Source: Lysobacterales bacterium
GTDB taxonomy: Bacteria > Pseudomonadota > Gammaproteobacteria > Xanthomonadales > Rhodanobacteraceae
NCBI GenBank assembly: GCA_016707485.1
Contig: JADJHN010000001.1
Coordinates: 744,001 to 808,000, forward strand
Direction of reading: 5' to 3'
Length of the DNA: 64,000 bases
In this document: positions 17,969-27,700 of the stretch, piece by piece
Position numbering within the stretch: the stretch's first letter is position 1
How the letters are laid out: each line of letters begins with the position of its first letter
The notes under the pieces: model-generated
The model's database searches: none
Told to the model about the DNA's origin: nothing
Seen by the model: only the letters and a program-made list of their open reading frames with translations
Made by a program: the position numbers and the translations under genes

Positions 17969-18715
17969 TCAGCGTGGATTCAATCGGGCAAGGAACGCAC
18001 GGATGCGTGCGGCATTCTTGCCGACATCACTCTTGCCGACGCGTGACACGGAACGGATGTCGATGCGACTGGCGGCCGCTTCGGGTTCGATGCGGATGAC
18101 GATGTCATCCTTGAAGCCGTACCAGAACGTGGTGTCGGTCGCTTCGATGCGCCCCTCCCGGGGAACGCTGGCAACGATTTCCCAGCCCATGTCGCGGGCG
18201 ACTTCCCCGGCGCGCGCAAACGCTTCGGGCGGGGCGATTTCGAGCACCAGGCTACGAATATCGGGATAGCCCGCCAGCTGCGCGGCAGCGACCTGCGGCC
18301 CACCATAGGCCGCAGGGTTGGGGGCGTCTGCGCGCAGCGGCAGGATCGCGACAAACTCCGGCGGTCGCTGGGTGTCGGTCGAAACGTCGTGAATGAACGG
18401 CACCGTCCTGGCCGTGTACGCGCCAAGCAGCGGCATCGCCGCCGCAGCAAGCCCGAGAGCCATGCCGACGACCAGCAGCTTGCCGTGGCCACGCCGCGCT
18501 CGCGGGACCAGCAGCAAAAGCAGGCCGAGCGCCAGCGCACCGAGGGCCATGATCGTGGCACCGGTCATCAGCATGAATCCGGTGCGGAAGTGCCAGAGTT
18601 CCAGACGCGTCCCGGGCCCGGAAATCAGTACCAGCAGCAGCGCTACGCTGGCGAGGACAACGGGAATTCGTGCAAACCTCACGCCTTGCTCCTGCAGGTT
18701 CGTGGAAACCGCCAT
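17969..18715 (-). CDS. DUF1499 membrane protein
   Basis: A 248-aa protein with three hydrophobic helices in the first 100 residues (about 17-35, 47-70, 80-100) and a soluble C-terminal DUF1499 domain ending in the family's typical 'SVSRVGKSDVGKNAARIRAFL'. The function of DUF1499 is unknown. ATG 18715 (MAVSTNLQEQGVRFA) is chosen because the longer frame overlaps the msrA gene upstream. The gene is 22 bases after msrA and may share its transcript. Confidence 0.8.
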   Translation of the reverse strand: MAVSTNLQEQGVRFARIPVVLASVALLLVLISGPGTRLELWHFRTGFMLMTGATIMALGALALGLLLLLVPRARRGHGKLLVVGMALGLAAAAMPLLGAYTARTVPFIHDVSTDTQRPPEFVAILPLRADAPNPAAYGGPQVAAAQLAGYPDIRSLVLEIAPPEAFARAGEVARDMGWEIVASVPREGRIEATDTTFWYGFKDDIVIRIEPEAAASRIDIRSVSRVGKSDVGKNAARIRAFLARLNPR

Positions 18716-18737
18716 CGCGCAAGCCTCGACGGCTGGC

Positions 18738-19397
18738 TCAATGCCCGGAACCGCCCCAGATCTGCTCAAGCCGGGCATCGCGTCCACAATTGTATCGATA
18801 GAATTTGTAACGCAGCGGGTTTTTCTGGTAGTAATCCTGATGGTAGCCCTCGGCGGGATAGAACGTCGAGGCCGGAACAATCGAGGTGACGATGGGCTTG
18901 TCGAAACGCCCCGAAGCCGCGAGCGCACGCTTGCTTTCCTCGGCAAGGCGCGCCTGCTCCGGGCCGCTGGTGAAGATGGCCGAGCGGTACTGATCGCCGT
19001 GATCGCAGAACTGCCGGTCGATCACGAACGGATCGACGTTGTGCCAGTAGACATCGAGCAACTGCGTGTAGCTGACCTGGCGCGGATCGAAGACGACCTT
19101 GACCGCTTCGGCATGGCCCGTGCCACCCGCCGAAACTTGCTCGTAGCTCGGGTTTGCCAGCGTGCCGCCGGTATAGCCGGACGTCGTCGAGATCACCCCG
19201 GCCAGCTTGTCGAACGGCGGTTCCATGCACCAGAAACAGCCGCCGGCAAAGATTGCCGACTCGGTGGCCGTGGCATCGGCTGACGCAGGATTCGCGGCAT
19301 CGTCCGCCGGTCCGGCGCAGGCGCTCATCGCGCCGATCGACACCATCAGGCCAAGCATGGCGACCTGGGCCATGCGTCCAAATCGGGAAACTCCCAT
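18738..19397 (-). CDS. msrA: Exported peptide methionine sulfoxide reductase A
   Basis: A 219-aa MsrA with catalytic GGCFWCMEPPF (Cys54, Cys57) and the conserved YTGG, GTGHAEAV and YHQDYY segments. It reduces the S-form of methionine sulfoxide in proteins. The first 27 residues form a signal sequence ending in MSAC-A, so it is exported and perhaps lipidated, though the lipobox is imperfect. ATG 19397 has a GAGGAG ribosome site, and the gene begins 2 bases after the msrB stop. With exported MsrB upstream, this makes an envelope protein-repair pair. Confidence 0.95.
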   Translation of the reverse strand: MGVSRFGRMAQVAMLGLMVSIGAMSACAGPADDAANPASADATATESAIFAGGCFWCMEPPFDKLAGVISTTSGYTGGTLANPSYEQVSAGGTGHAEAVKVVFDPRQVSYTQLLDVYWHNVDPFVIDRQFCDHGDQYRSAIFTSGPEQARLAEESKRALAASGRFDKPIVTSIVPASTFYPAEGYHQDYYQKNPLRYKFYRYNCGRDARLEQIWGGSGH

Positions 19398-19399
19398 GT

Positions 19400-19924
19400 T
19401 CAACTCCTCAATTCCGGCAGCGGCTGGTCGCGCGGGATGAATTCCAGGGCCAGCCCGTTGTTGCACCAGCGCTCGCCACGCGGCTCGGGGCCATCGTTGA
19501 ACACATGGCCCTGGTGTCCGCCGCAGCGTGCACAGTGATATTCGGTGCGTGGCCAGATCAACTTGAAATCACGCCTGCTTTCTACATGACCGGCAATGGG
19601 CTGGGTGAAACTCGGCCAACCGGTGCCGCTTTCGAACTTGTTCGCGCTGTCGAACAGCGGCAGGCGGCAGGCAGCGCAGACAAAGGTTCCCGGGCGCTTT
19701 TCGGCGTTCAGCGGACTGCTTGCCGAGGGCTCGGTTTCCTCCTCGAACAACACCGCATAGGCGGCATCGCTGACCACGCCACGCCATTCCGCGTGCGCCT
19801 TGCCCAGCGCCACCACGGCACCGGCCCGGGCGGCGGGTTGCCGTTCGGCAGCCTGCGAGCAGGCGGGCAGCAGTGGCAACAGGGCGAGGCTGCCAAGGTG
19901 TTGCAACAGTGTTCGACGGTTCAT
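19400..19924 (-). CDS. msrB: Exported peptide methionine sulfoxide reductase B
   Basis: A 174-aa MsrB that reduces the R-form of methionine sulfoxide. The structural zinc site is two CxxC pairs (Cys83/86, Cys131/134), and the catalytic cysteine is Cys153 in RWCNNG, where the family more often has RYCINS. An N-terminal signal with a lipobox (LLPAC, Cys22) predicts a lipoprotein. ATG 19924 has GAGGAA eight bases upstream. It is coupled to msrA, and a 67-codon open frame stops exactly in front of its ATG. Confidence 0.94.
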   Translation of the reverse strand: MNRRTLLQHLGSLALLPLLPACSQAAERQPAARAGAVVALGKAHAEWRGVVSDAAYAVLFEEETEPSASSPLNAEKRPGTFVCAACRLPLFDSANKFESGTGWPSFTQPIAGHVESRRDFKLIWPRTEYHCARCGGHQGHVFNDGPEPRGERWCNNGLALEFIPRDQPLPELRS

Positions 19925-20128
19925 TCAATGTTCCTCGATTCGGCGGACATGCGATTGCCCATGGCCTTCCAGGCGATCCACCCGTACGCCCAGTGCACGG
20001 GCAAGCGCGGCCGCAGCGGAATCCATGCACGTGTCGGCGGCAAAGCTGGCGACCGCATTCCGCCGTGTGGGGTCCGTCGCCGCGTGATCGCGAGGATCAA
20101 GACCGGCAAACTCGCCAATCCATTTCAC
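19925..20128 (-). CDS. Possible small gene ahead of msrB (67 aa, low confidence)
   Basis: A GTG-started frame of 67 codons whose TGA stop abuts the msrB ATG. The product is not recognised; it is polar, with one Cys (AADTCMDSAAAALARALGVRV) and an amphipathic helix-like middle. No ribosome site precedes the GTG. Its position in front of msrB-msrA suggests a shared transcript, but it could equally be the msrB leader read by chance. Confidence 0.25.
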   Translation of the reverse strand: MKWIGEFAGLDPRDHAATDPTRRNAVASFAADTCMDSAAAALARALGVRVDRLEGHGQSHVRRIEEH

Positions 20129-20151
20129 ACTGCGTGTCGATCAAGCCCACC

Positions 20152-20157
20152 TACAAT
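20152..20157 (+). promoter_or_regulatory. Candidate -10 element for the M28 peptidase gene
   Basis: TACAAT matches the -10 consensus at five of six bases and would start transcription near 20164, about 54 bases before the GTG start. No clear -35 is visible. Confidence 0.35.
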
Positions 20158-20217
20158 ACCCGCTGAACCCGGGCATTGCCCGCAACCGCTCCACTGCGCC
20201 TGCCGAAAGGACCCCAC

Positions 20218-21564
20218 GTGCCAATCATCGATCTTCCGGCTCCTCCGCCGCAGCTGGCGCAGGAAAGCGCCATCGTCGTCGACATCCGCCACGCTGATTC
20301 CGCGCAAGTGGCTGCGCACAAGCAGGATGCGCATGTGCGCTGGTGGCTGGAGCTGGGCGATCAATTGCTGCTGGTCGGTGCCCGCGGCGAAATTCGCAAG
20401 GCTGCACCGGATCGCGAGGTGCTTGGCGAACTCGTCGATTTCGATCGCAGCCGCATGCGCCTGCATGCGCTGGGCTGTGCGCGCGAGTCCGCTACGCCGG
20501 GACGCTTGATTGCACGCAGCGGTCGTTGGGAACTGCGCGAATTGTCCGCCGCCGAACTGCGCAACCCCCTGCCCGCCCTGCATGACGGCCATGCCGAGGA
20601 ATGGCGCGAGATCGAACCCGACAGCACGATCACCTGGCGCTACCGGACCGATGATGCGCCCACCGCCGCCGATCCAACCATCCAGTCGGTGGTTGATGCC
20701 ATCGACACGACACGCTGGTTTGCCGACCTGTCCACGCTGGCCGATTGGGATCGCTCGAGCTACGGCCCCGAACTCGCCTTGTCGCGCGCATGGATCGAAA
20801 CGAGATTCAGTGGATTGGGCCTCAGCGTCAGTGCGCCCGCTTTCACGATGCCGGGCCCGGGCGGGGGCCAGATCAGCGTCAACAACGTGATCGGCCAGTG
20901 GACCGGCACGCTATTCCCCGAACAGTGGATCATCGTCGGCGGCCACTACGACTCGCGCAATTCAAGCAGCAGCTCAACCGTCAACACGCCCGGCGCCGAG
21001 GACAACGCATCCGGTTGCGCCGGCGTCATCGAACTCGCCCGCGTGCTGGTCGGCTTCGCACCCGAGCGCAGCATCCTGTTCATGTGCTACGCCGGCGAGG
21101 AGCAGGGACTGCATGGCAGCTACGCGCATGTCCAGTCCCTGCAAGCCTCCGGCAATCTGGCCAAGGTGCAAGCGGTTGTCACCATGGACATGATCGGCTA
21201 CAGCGCGGACAGCCAGCTCGATGCGGTGTTCGAGAGCTATTCGACCTGGATTGCCTATCTCAACCAGTTCGCCGCCGCGGCAGCCACCTATGCACCCGAA
21301 CTGCAGGTCACCCTCAGCACCAACCCGTTCGGCTCGGATCACATGCCCTATCTGCAGGCCGGCAAACGCACCCTGCTCGCCATCGAGAGCGATTACGACG
21401 CCTATCCCTGGTACCACAACAGTGGCGACACGCCGGCCCACATCGGCGCCAACGCGCAAGCCATGGGCGGCGCCATCCTCAAGACCAGCATCGCCGTGAT
21501 CGCCCAGATCGCCGGCATCAACGATCGCATCTTCGCCAGCGGATTTGAGTCATCCGCGAATTGA
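20218..21564 (+). CDS. M28-family zinc peptidase with unusual N-terminal region and C-terminal tag
   Basis: A 448-aa protein. Residues from about 160 on are an M28 aminopeptidase: zinc ligands are seen in GGHYDSRN, EDNASGCAG, GEEQG and MDMIGYS, and near the C-terminus in a 'HNSGDT' segment. The first 155 residues are not recognised and lack a signal peptide, yet the protein ends with 'NDRIFASGFE' plus four residues, a tail I associate with secreted proteins of this order. GTG 20218 is chosen because AAAGGA lies 8 bases upstream; the alternative TTG 20176 has none. The gene is divergent from msrB. Confidence 0.85.
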   Translation: MPIIDLPAPPPQLAQESAIVVDIRHADSAQVAAHKQDAHVRWWLELGDQLLLVGARGEIRKAAPDREVLGELVDFDRSRMRLHALGCARESATPGRLIARSGRWELRELSAAELRNPLPALHDGHAEEWREIEPDSTITWRYRTDDAPTAADPTIQSVVDAIDTTRWFADLSTLADWDRSSYGPELALSRAWIETRFSGLGLSVSAPAFTMPGPGGGQISVNNVIGQWTGTLFPEQWIIVGGHYDSRNSSSSSTVNTPGAEDNASGCAGVIELARVLVGFAPERSILFMCYAGEEQGLHGSYAHVQSLQASGNLAKVQAVVTMDMIGYSADSQLDAVFESYSTWIAYLNQFAAAAATYAPELQVTLSTNPFGSDHMPYLQAGKRTLLAIESDYDAYPWYHNSGDTPAHIGANAQAMGGAILKTSIAVIAQIAGINDRIFASGFESSAN

Positions 21565-21656
21565 TCGAAGCGGGTCGATGACCGCCGAACACCCGTCTCG
21601 ATGCGCACTCCGATTTTCTGGATCGCATCGCGGCTGCCGGGGTCTACGGAACGCGC

Positions 21657-23120
21657 TCAGAGATAGCGTTGCAGCGTGGAGGCGGCGTCGCCGGCAGCGA
21701 TGCGCTCGTCCCAGTCTTCCATCAGGGCAATGAGCATGAGTTTCTCGAATTCGGCGGCGAACCTTTGTGTCACCGCCGAGGGATCGCGTACGCGCTTGGC
21801 GTCCCCGATCAAGCCGAAATGCACGCGGCCGTTGTAGCTGAGTATCGACAGGCCGAGGCCGATCGATCCGGATTGCGGCACCCAGAACATCAGTTCGGTA
21901 GCCTGCACTCCGGTCATGTACAGCGGCTGCTGCGGTCCCGGCACATTCGTTGCCACGGCCGTCGCCTTGCGACTGAACAATTCCAGCGCCGGTGCCTGCA
22001 AGGCCTGCGGCCCCATGCCAAGCGCGGCAAGCAAGCCGAGGGTGACGATGGCCTGCCGCGATCGCTTCAGTTCACGCATGCTGGCAGCGACGCGCTCCAG
22101 ACGGCGCAGCGGGTTCGCTTCACCGACCGGCAGCTCAAGGAAAACCAGCCCGAAATGGTTGCCGAGTTTTTTCGCGTGTTCCAGCGGTCGCAGGTTGACC
22201 GGCACGGTGGCGCGGATGGTCAAGCCATCGACTTCACCGCCCTGGTCGAGCAGATAGCCGCGCAAGGCACCGCTGGCGCAAGCCAGCAGCACATCGTTGA
22301 CCGTGCAACCAAGCGCGCGGCCAAGTGTCTTCACTTCTTCCAGCGGCAAGGGATCCGCCCAGGCGACACGCTTGCTGACGCCGAGCGGGCCCTTCAGCGG
22401 GGTTTGCGGATCATCGGGCAGGAGCAATGCATGGGCGAGCTCGCGCGTGATCTCGCCGCCCTCGCGCGCAATATCGGCGGCGACGGCCGGATCGTTGATC
22501 ATCTCGGTCATCTTGCCGTAGACCTTGTTGCCGACCTTGAGCGCCTTGCCGAGCCCGGCCTGGGCCGGTTCGAGCATGCGCTGCCAGACATTCGTGCCAT
22601 CGCGATGGAGCCAGGTCGCGGCGAGCTCGGCGCGTTTTTCCGGTTCCGGCGCGGTATCGGTCAGCGACAGCATGACCTGGACCAGGGCCAGGCCGTCGGC
22701 ATAGCAATGGTGGATGCGCGCGACCAGCACGCTGCCGCCACGATAATTCTCCACGACATGAAATTGCCAGAGCGGCTTGGAATGATCCAGTGGCGTGGAA
22801 GCGAGTTCGCCGACGAAGTTCTCCAGCTCGATCTTGTCGGCCGCGCCGGGCAAGGCGGCCACGCGGACATGCCAATCGAGATCGAAATCGGCATCGGTTT
22901 CCCAATAGGCGCCGGATGGCGTGTTGACCGCCCTCTGGCGGAAGCGCCGGTAGGCCAGAAAACGTTCGCCAAGCAGTTGCTTGATTTCGGCATGAACCAG
23001 CGGCGCGGCAAACATCAGCACGCCGGTGATCATCATCAGGTTGGTCGGTCGCTCCATGCGCAACCAGGCCGTATCCACCTTGGACATCGCCTCGCGCGTG
23101 CCGTCTGCCGAATCGAACAT
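21657..23120 (-). CDS. WS/DGAT-family acyltransferase
   Basis: A 487-aa member of the wax-ester synthase / acyl-CoA:diacylglycerol acyltransferase family. The catalytic HHxxxDG motif is intact (HHCYADG, residues 137-143), and the C-terminal half has the typical 'TNVPGPQQPLYMTG' segment. Known members join fatty acyl-CoA to alcohols or diacylglycerol to make neutral storage lipids, but many paralogues have untested substrates. ATG 23120 has a GGAGGG ribosome site; a second Met at residue 12 is also possible. It sits 116 bases downstream of the photolyase gene on the same strand. Confidence 0.92.
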   Translation of the reverse strand: MFDSADGTREAMSKVDTAWLRMERPTNLMMITGVLMFAAPLVHAEIKQLLGERFLAYRRFRQRAVNTPSGAYWETDADFDLDWHVRVAALPGAADKIELENFVGELASTPLDHSKPLWQFHVVENYRGGSVLVARIHHCYADGLALVQVMLSLTDTAPEPEKRAELAATWLHRDGTNVWQRMLEPAQAGLGKALKVGNKVYGKMTEMINDPAVAADIAREGGEITRELAHALLLPDDPQTPLKGPLGVSKRVAWADPLPLEEVKTLGRALGCTVNDVLLACASGALRGYLLDQGGEVDGLTIRATVPVNLRPLEHAKKLGNHFGLVFLELPVGEANPLRRLERVAASMRELKRSRQAIVTLGLLAALGMGPQALQAPALELFSRKATAVATNVPGPQQPLYMTGVQATELMFWVPQSGSIGLGLSILSYNGRVHFGLIGDAKRVRDPSAVTQRFAAEFEKLMLIALMEDWDERIAAGDAASTLQRYL

Positions 23121-23236
23121 GCCAGCCCTCCGGGAAATTGCGGGCCGGCATCATTCTCGAACGTGACCCGACGCCGGGCTAGGATTACGGTAGCGCATCG
23201 AAAACGCAACGGCTTTGCCCCGGCAAGGGATCGATC

Positions 23237-24667
23237 TCAGCGCTCATCACTCCGCGGCAGATCCTGGTACGCGGCCAGGGCGAGCGTCCGCGATGCGGCC
23301 AGATCGACCATCGGTGGCGGATAGCCGGTACTGCGCAAGATCGCCGGGTCCGTCCATGGATGATGAATCAACGGTGCTGCCACGGAAGCAAGCTCGGCGA
23401 CCCAGCGCCGCACATAGTCGCCATGAGGATCGAACTTCCCGCCCTGGCTCACGGGATTGAAGATGCGGAAGTACGGCGAGGCATCGACGCCGCAACCGGC
23501 GGTCCATTGCCAGCCTTGCGCATTGTTGGCGAGATCGGCGTCGACGAGCGTGTCCCAGAACCAGCGTTGGCCATGGTGCCAGTGCTGGCGCAGGTTCTTG
23601 GTCAGGAACGAGGCAACCAGCATGCGCACGCGGTTGTGCATGCTGCCGGTGGCCCACAACTCGCGCATGCCGGCATCGATGATCGGCACGCCGGTGCGCC
23701 CCTGCTGCCAGCGCCTGATCGCCGTTGCATCCTTGCTGGCCCAGCGAAATCCGTCAAAGCGCGGATTCAGGTTCTGCTCCGGCATCGACGGGTAGTTGAA
23801 CAACAGATGCTGCGAGAACTCACGCCAGCCGATCTCGCGCAGGAAACTCTCCGCGCCGGCCGCGCGCGACGAGTCGCCAGCATGGTGCACGCGTTCTTCA
23901 AGCGCCCAGGCAATCTGCCTCGGCGATATTTCACCGAAGTGCAAATGTGGTGACAGCTTTGATGTGCCCTCCCGATCAGGGCGATCGCGAGCGCTGGCGT
24001 AATCGCGCAAGGCGCTTTCAAGAAACTGCTCGAACGCCGCGCTGGCACCTGCTTCACCGGGCGTCCAGCGTGGGTGAAACTGCTCATCCCAGGATATGCG
24101 CGGCAGCAGTTCCAGTTCCTCGAGCGCCAATCCGGCTTCGCCCGCGGGCGTGACCAGCCGTTGCGGCTTCGGCAAGGGCGGGCGAACCTGCAACTGTGCC
24201 CGCGCCTTGCGCCAGAACGGCGTGAACACGCGATAGGGCTGCTCCTGGCCGGTGCGGATTTCCCAGGGCTCGAAGAGGATGTTCGCCTTGCTGCTGTGCG
24301 CCTCGATGCCATCACTGCGCAGGCCCTGCTTGATTTGCGTGTCGCGGGCGCTGATCGCCGGCTCGTACAGGCGATTCCAGTAGACGGCCGTGGCGTCGCT
24401 CTGTCGCAGGATCTGCCGCAGGGCGGGGAGAGTCGGGCCGCGCGCGAGATGCAGCCTTGAACCGCGCGCACGCAGATCCTCATCCAGTGCGCGCAAGGAA
24501 TGATGCAGCCACCAGCGACTTGCCGCGCCGGGTGTCCACGGCGCTTCTTCATCGGGCGCATGGATATACACGGGCACGATGCGCTCATGGCTGGCCAAGG
24601 CGGTCGCCAGGGCCGGATTGTCGGCAAGTCGCAAATCGCGGCGGAACCAGATCACGGCAGTCTTCAT
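23237..24667 (-). CDS. phrB: Deoxyribodipyrimidine photolyase
   Basis: A 476-aa class I CPD photolyase that repairs UV-made pyrimidine dimers with light. It has the N-terminal Rossmann antenna domain (MKTAVIWFRRDLRLADNPAL) and a C-terminal FAD domain with TSKLSPHLHFGEISPR, REIGWREFSQHL and the DNA/FAD signature region 'DADLANNAQGWQWTAGCG'. The tryptophans of the electron-transfer chain are present in this region. The length fits the family. It is divergent from the macroglobulin gene, with 129 bases between; no LexA box is evident there. Confidence 0.95.
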   Translation of the reverse strand: MKTAVIWFRRDLRLADNPALATALASHERIVPVYIHAPDEEAPWTPGAASRWWLHHSLRALDEDLRARGSRLHLARGPTLPALRQILRQSDATAVYWNRLYEPAISARDTQIKQGLRSDGIEAHSSKANILFEPWEIRTGQEQPYRVFTPFWRKARAQLQVRPPLPKPQRLVTPAGEAGLALEELELLPRISWDEQFHPRWTPGEAGASAAFEQFLESALRDYASARDRPDREGTSKLSPHLHFGEISPRQIAWALEERVHHAGDSSRAAGAESFLREIGWREFSQHLLFNYPSMPEQNLNPRFDGFRWASKDATAIRRWQQGRTGVPIIDAGMRELWATGSMHNRVRMLVASFLTKNLRQHWHHGQRWFWDTLVDADLANNAQGWQWTAGCGVDASPYFRIFNPVSQGGKFDPHGDYVRRWVAELASVAAPLIHHPWTDPAILRSTGYPPPMVDLAASRTLALAAYQDLPRSDER

Positions 24668-24760
24668 GGCGCGAGTCTAGGGCAATGCCGCTCGGGCCAG
24701 GTCATCCCCGGCCATCCTTGTTTCGCCACGGCTCGCCCGGCTGGCGCCACATTGCGCCGC

Positions 24761-24766
24761 TATACT
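24761..24766 (+). promoter_or_regulatory. Candidate -10 element for the macroglobulin gene
   Basis: TATACT, five of six bases to consensus, about 30 bases before the ATG at 24797. A matching -35 is not clear. Confidence 0.4.
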
Positions 24767-24796
24767 GCGCGGGCTGATCACCCCACGGAGTTGAAC

Positions 24797-27700
24797 ATGT
24801 CGATCTTGCCGGCCGGAGCAACGCTGCGCGTCTTCCCTCTCTTCCTGCTTGCCGCCGCGGTGCTGGTGCTTGCGGCTTGCGGGCAGCGACCGGCTTCGGT
24901 TCCCCAGGTCCAAGGCCAGGCGCCGGTAGCTGCAGAACCGGCCAAGCCGAGCGCAGGTGAGCGCTTTGGAGTCCTTTCGGCACGCGCCGAGCAATACCAG
25001 GGCCAACTCGCCCTGGCCCTGGAGTTCCCGCAGCAACTCACCGGCTCGCAGGATTTCGACAACCTGCTCGGGGTAACCGGCAGCAATGGCGAGGCTGTCA
25101 GCGGCAGTTGGGCGCTTGATGAAAACGGCAAGACCTTGCGCTTCCCCTACGTGCAGGCCAATGCGAGTTACACGGTGCGCATCAAGGGCGCGCTGGCTGC
25201 AGTGGATGGGCAAACCCTCGGCAGCGACACCAACAAGGATATTTTCACCGGCCCGCTCGAACCGGCAGTCGGATTCGCCGCACAGGGCAGCGTACTGCCG
25301 GCGCGCGAGACGCGCGGCCTGCCGGTGGTCTCGGTCAACGTCAAGGAGGTCGATGTCGAGTTCCTGCGCGTGCGCGATTCGGAAGTCGCCAATTTCTTCG
25401 CCGCCTACCAGAAAAACGGCAAGCGCGGCTCCTGGGACCTGGATCCGCAATACGGCTGGTATGGCCGCAACGGCAAGCCGGTCGCGCAGATTGCCGAATC
25501 CGTTTATGCCAACCGCTTCGTCCTTGGCGGTGCCGAGAACGAGCGCAGCCTGAACTACCTGCCGATCCAGAACATCCAGGAGCTCGAAGCCCCGGGCCTG
25601 TATTTCGCCTTGCTCAAGCGTCCCGGCACTTTCCGCGACGAGGTCGACACCAGTTTCTATTTCGTCAGTGACATCGGCGTGCACACGCGCATGTACAAGG
25701 ACAAGATGTTCGTCCACGCCGCCTCGCTGAAGACCGGCGATGCGCTTGGCGGCGTCGAGATCAAGGTTCTTGATGAAGGCGGCAACGCCGTCATCAGCGG
25801 CGATACCGATGCCAGCGGCAACGCCATGTTCGCCTACCAACTCAAGGCCGAACACGTGCTGGTGGCAAAGGCTGGCCGCAACGTGTCGATGGTGCCGTTC
25901 AACCAGCCGGCGCTGGACCTTTCCGATTTTGCCGTGGCTGGTCGCCACGAGGCCTGGTTCGACGTGTTCGCCTGGAGCGGGCGCGATCTTTATCGCCCGG
26001 GCGAAACGGTGCGCCTCTCTGCCCTGCTGCGCGACAACGACGGCAAGGCGATCAAGCCGCAACCCTTGTTCGCCACGCTCAAGCAGCCGGACGGACGCCT
26101 CTACGCGCAGGAAAGGATAGAGCCGAAGGACCTCGGTTACTTCGAATGGTCGCGCGTGATTCCGGTTGATGCGCCAACCGGCCGCTGGCAAGTCGAGTTC
26201 CGCCTCGATCCGGCCAGCAAGGAAGCCACGCAGAGCATGACCCTGCGCATCGAGGAGTTCCTGCCCGAGCGCATGAAACTCGACCTGAGCACCCCCCAGG
26301 ATCAGCTCAAGCCCGGCGAGCCACTCAAGCTCGAAGTGCAAGGTGACTATCTGTATGGCGCCCCGGCCGCCGACAACCGCTTCAGCGCACGCCTCACCCT
26401 GAGTGCCGACGTGCATCCGGTGGAATCGCGCAAGGACTATTTCTTCGGCGATCCACTGATCGACCTGCCCAAGGAGGCCAAGGACGTCATCGATGCCAAG
26501 CTCGATGCCAAAGGCCATCTGAGTGAAGAAGTCAGCGTGCTCGACGAAGCCCGGCAGGCGCCGGTCGCCGCCGTGCTGTCGGGCAGCGTTTACGAGACTG
26601 GCGGGCGCACCGTCACGCGTACGCTCAAGCGCACGGTCTGGCCGGCCGAGGAGCTGGTCGGCATCCGCCCGCTGTTCGATGTCGCTGACGGTGCCGGTGC
26701 GAATGGCAACGCCAGCTTCGAACTCATCCGCAGCAATGCCGCTGGCGACATGCTCGGCGGATCCAACCTCAAGCTCACCCTCGTCCGCGAGCTGCGCGAC
26801 TACCACTGGGTCTGGGACAAGGACAGCGGCTGGCACTTCAACTACAACGAACGCTTCGAGAACGCCGAGGCACGCGAAGTGACCATCGAGGCCGGCAAGG
26901 CCACGCGCATCGACGTGCCGGTCGAATGGGGCGGCTATCGCGTCGAGGTGCTCGATCCGGCCACCGGCCTGACCATGCGCTTCCCGTTCACCGCCGGCTG
27001 GAGCTGGAACGACGACAACCGCGGCGGCGAAGCGCGCCCGGACAAGGTCAAGCTGTCGCTCGACAAGGCCGGCTACAAGGCCGGCGACACGCTCAAGGTC
27101 ACGCTGACGCCGCCGCATTCCGGGCCTGGCGTGCTCATCGTCGAATCCGACCACATGTTGTACACGCGCAATATCGAAGCCAAGGCCGGTGCCACCTTCG
27201 AGATCCCGGTCACCGCGGATTGGGAACGCCACGATGTCTATCTGACCGCCCTGGTGTTCCGCGGCGGCTCGGCGGCCGAGCGCATCACCCCGGCACGTGC
27301 GGTTGGCGAGGCGTTCATCCCGATGGATCGCAGCGCACGCAAGGTCGAGGTGCAAATCGAGGCGGCCAAGCTGATGAAACCGGAAACCGATCTCATGGTG
27401 ACGGTCAAGGTGCCGGCGCTTGCCGGCAAAAAAGCACAAGTGACTATTGCAGCCGTCGATGTCGGCATCCTCAACATCACCCGCTTTGGCGTGCCCGATG
27501 CGAACGACTGGTTCTTCGCCCAGCGTCGCCTTGGCGTCGATGCCTATGATCTTTATGGTCGGGTGATCGAGAGTTTCAATGGCGGCACGGCGAAACTGCG
27601 CTACGGTGGTGACATGGCCCTCGACGCACTGCCCCAGGCGCGCCGGCCGACGGCGAGGGTGCAGACCGTCGATCTGTTTGCCGGCCCGGTCAGCCTCGAT

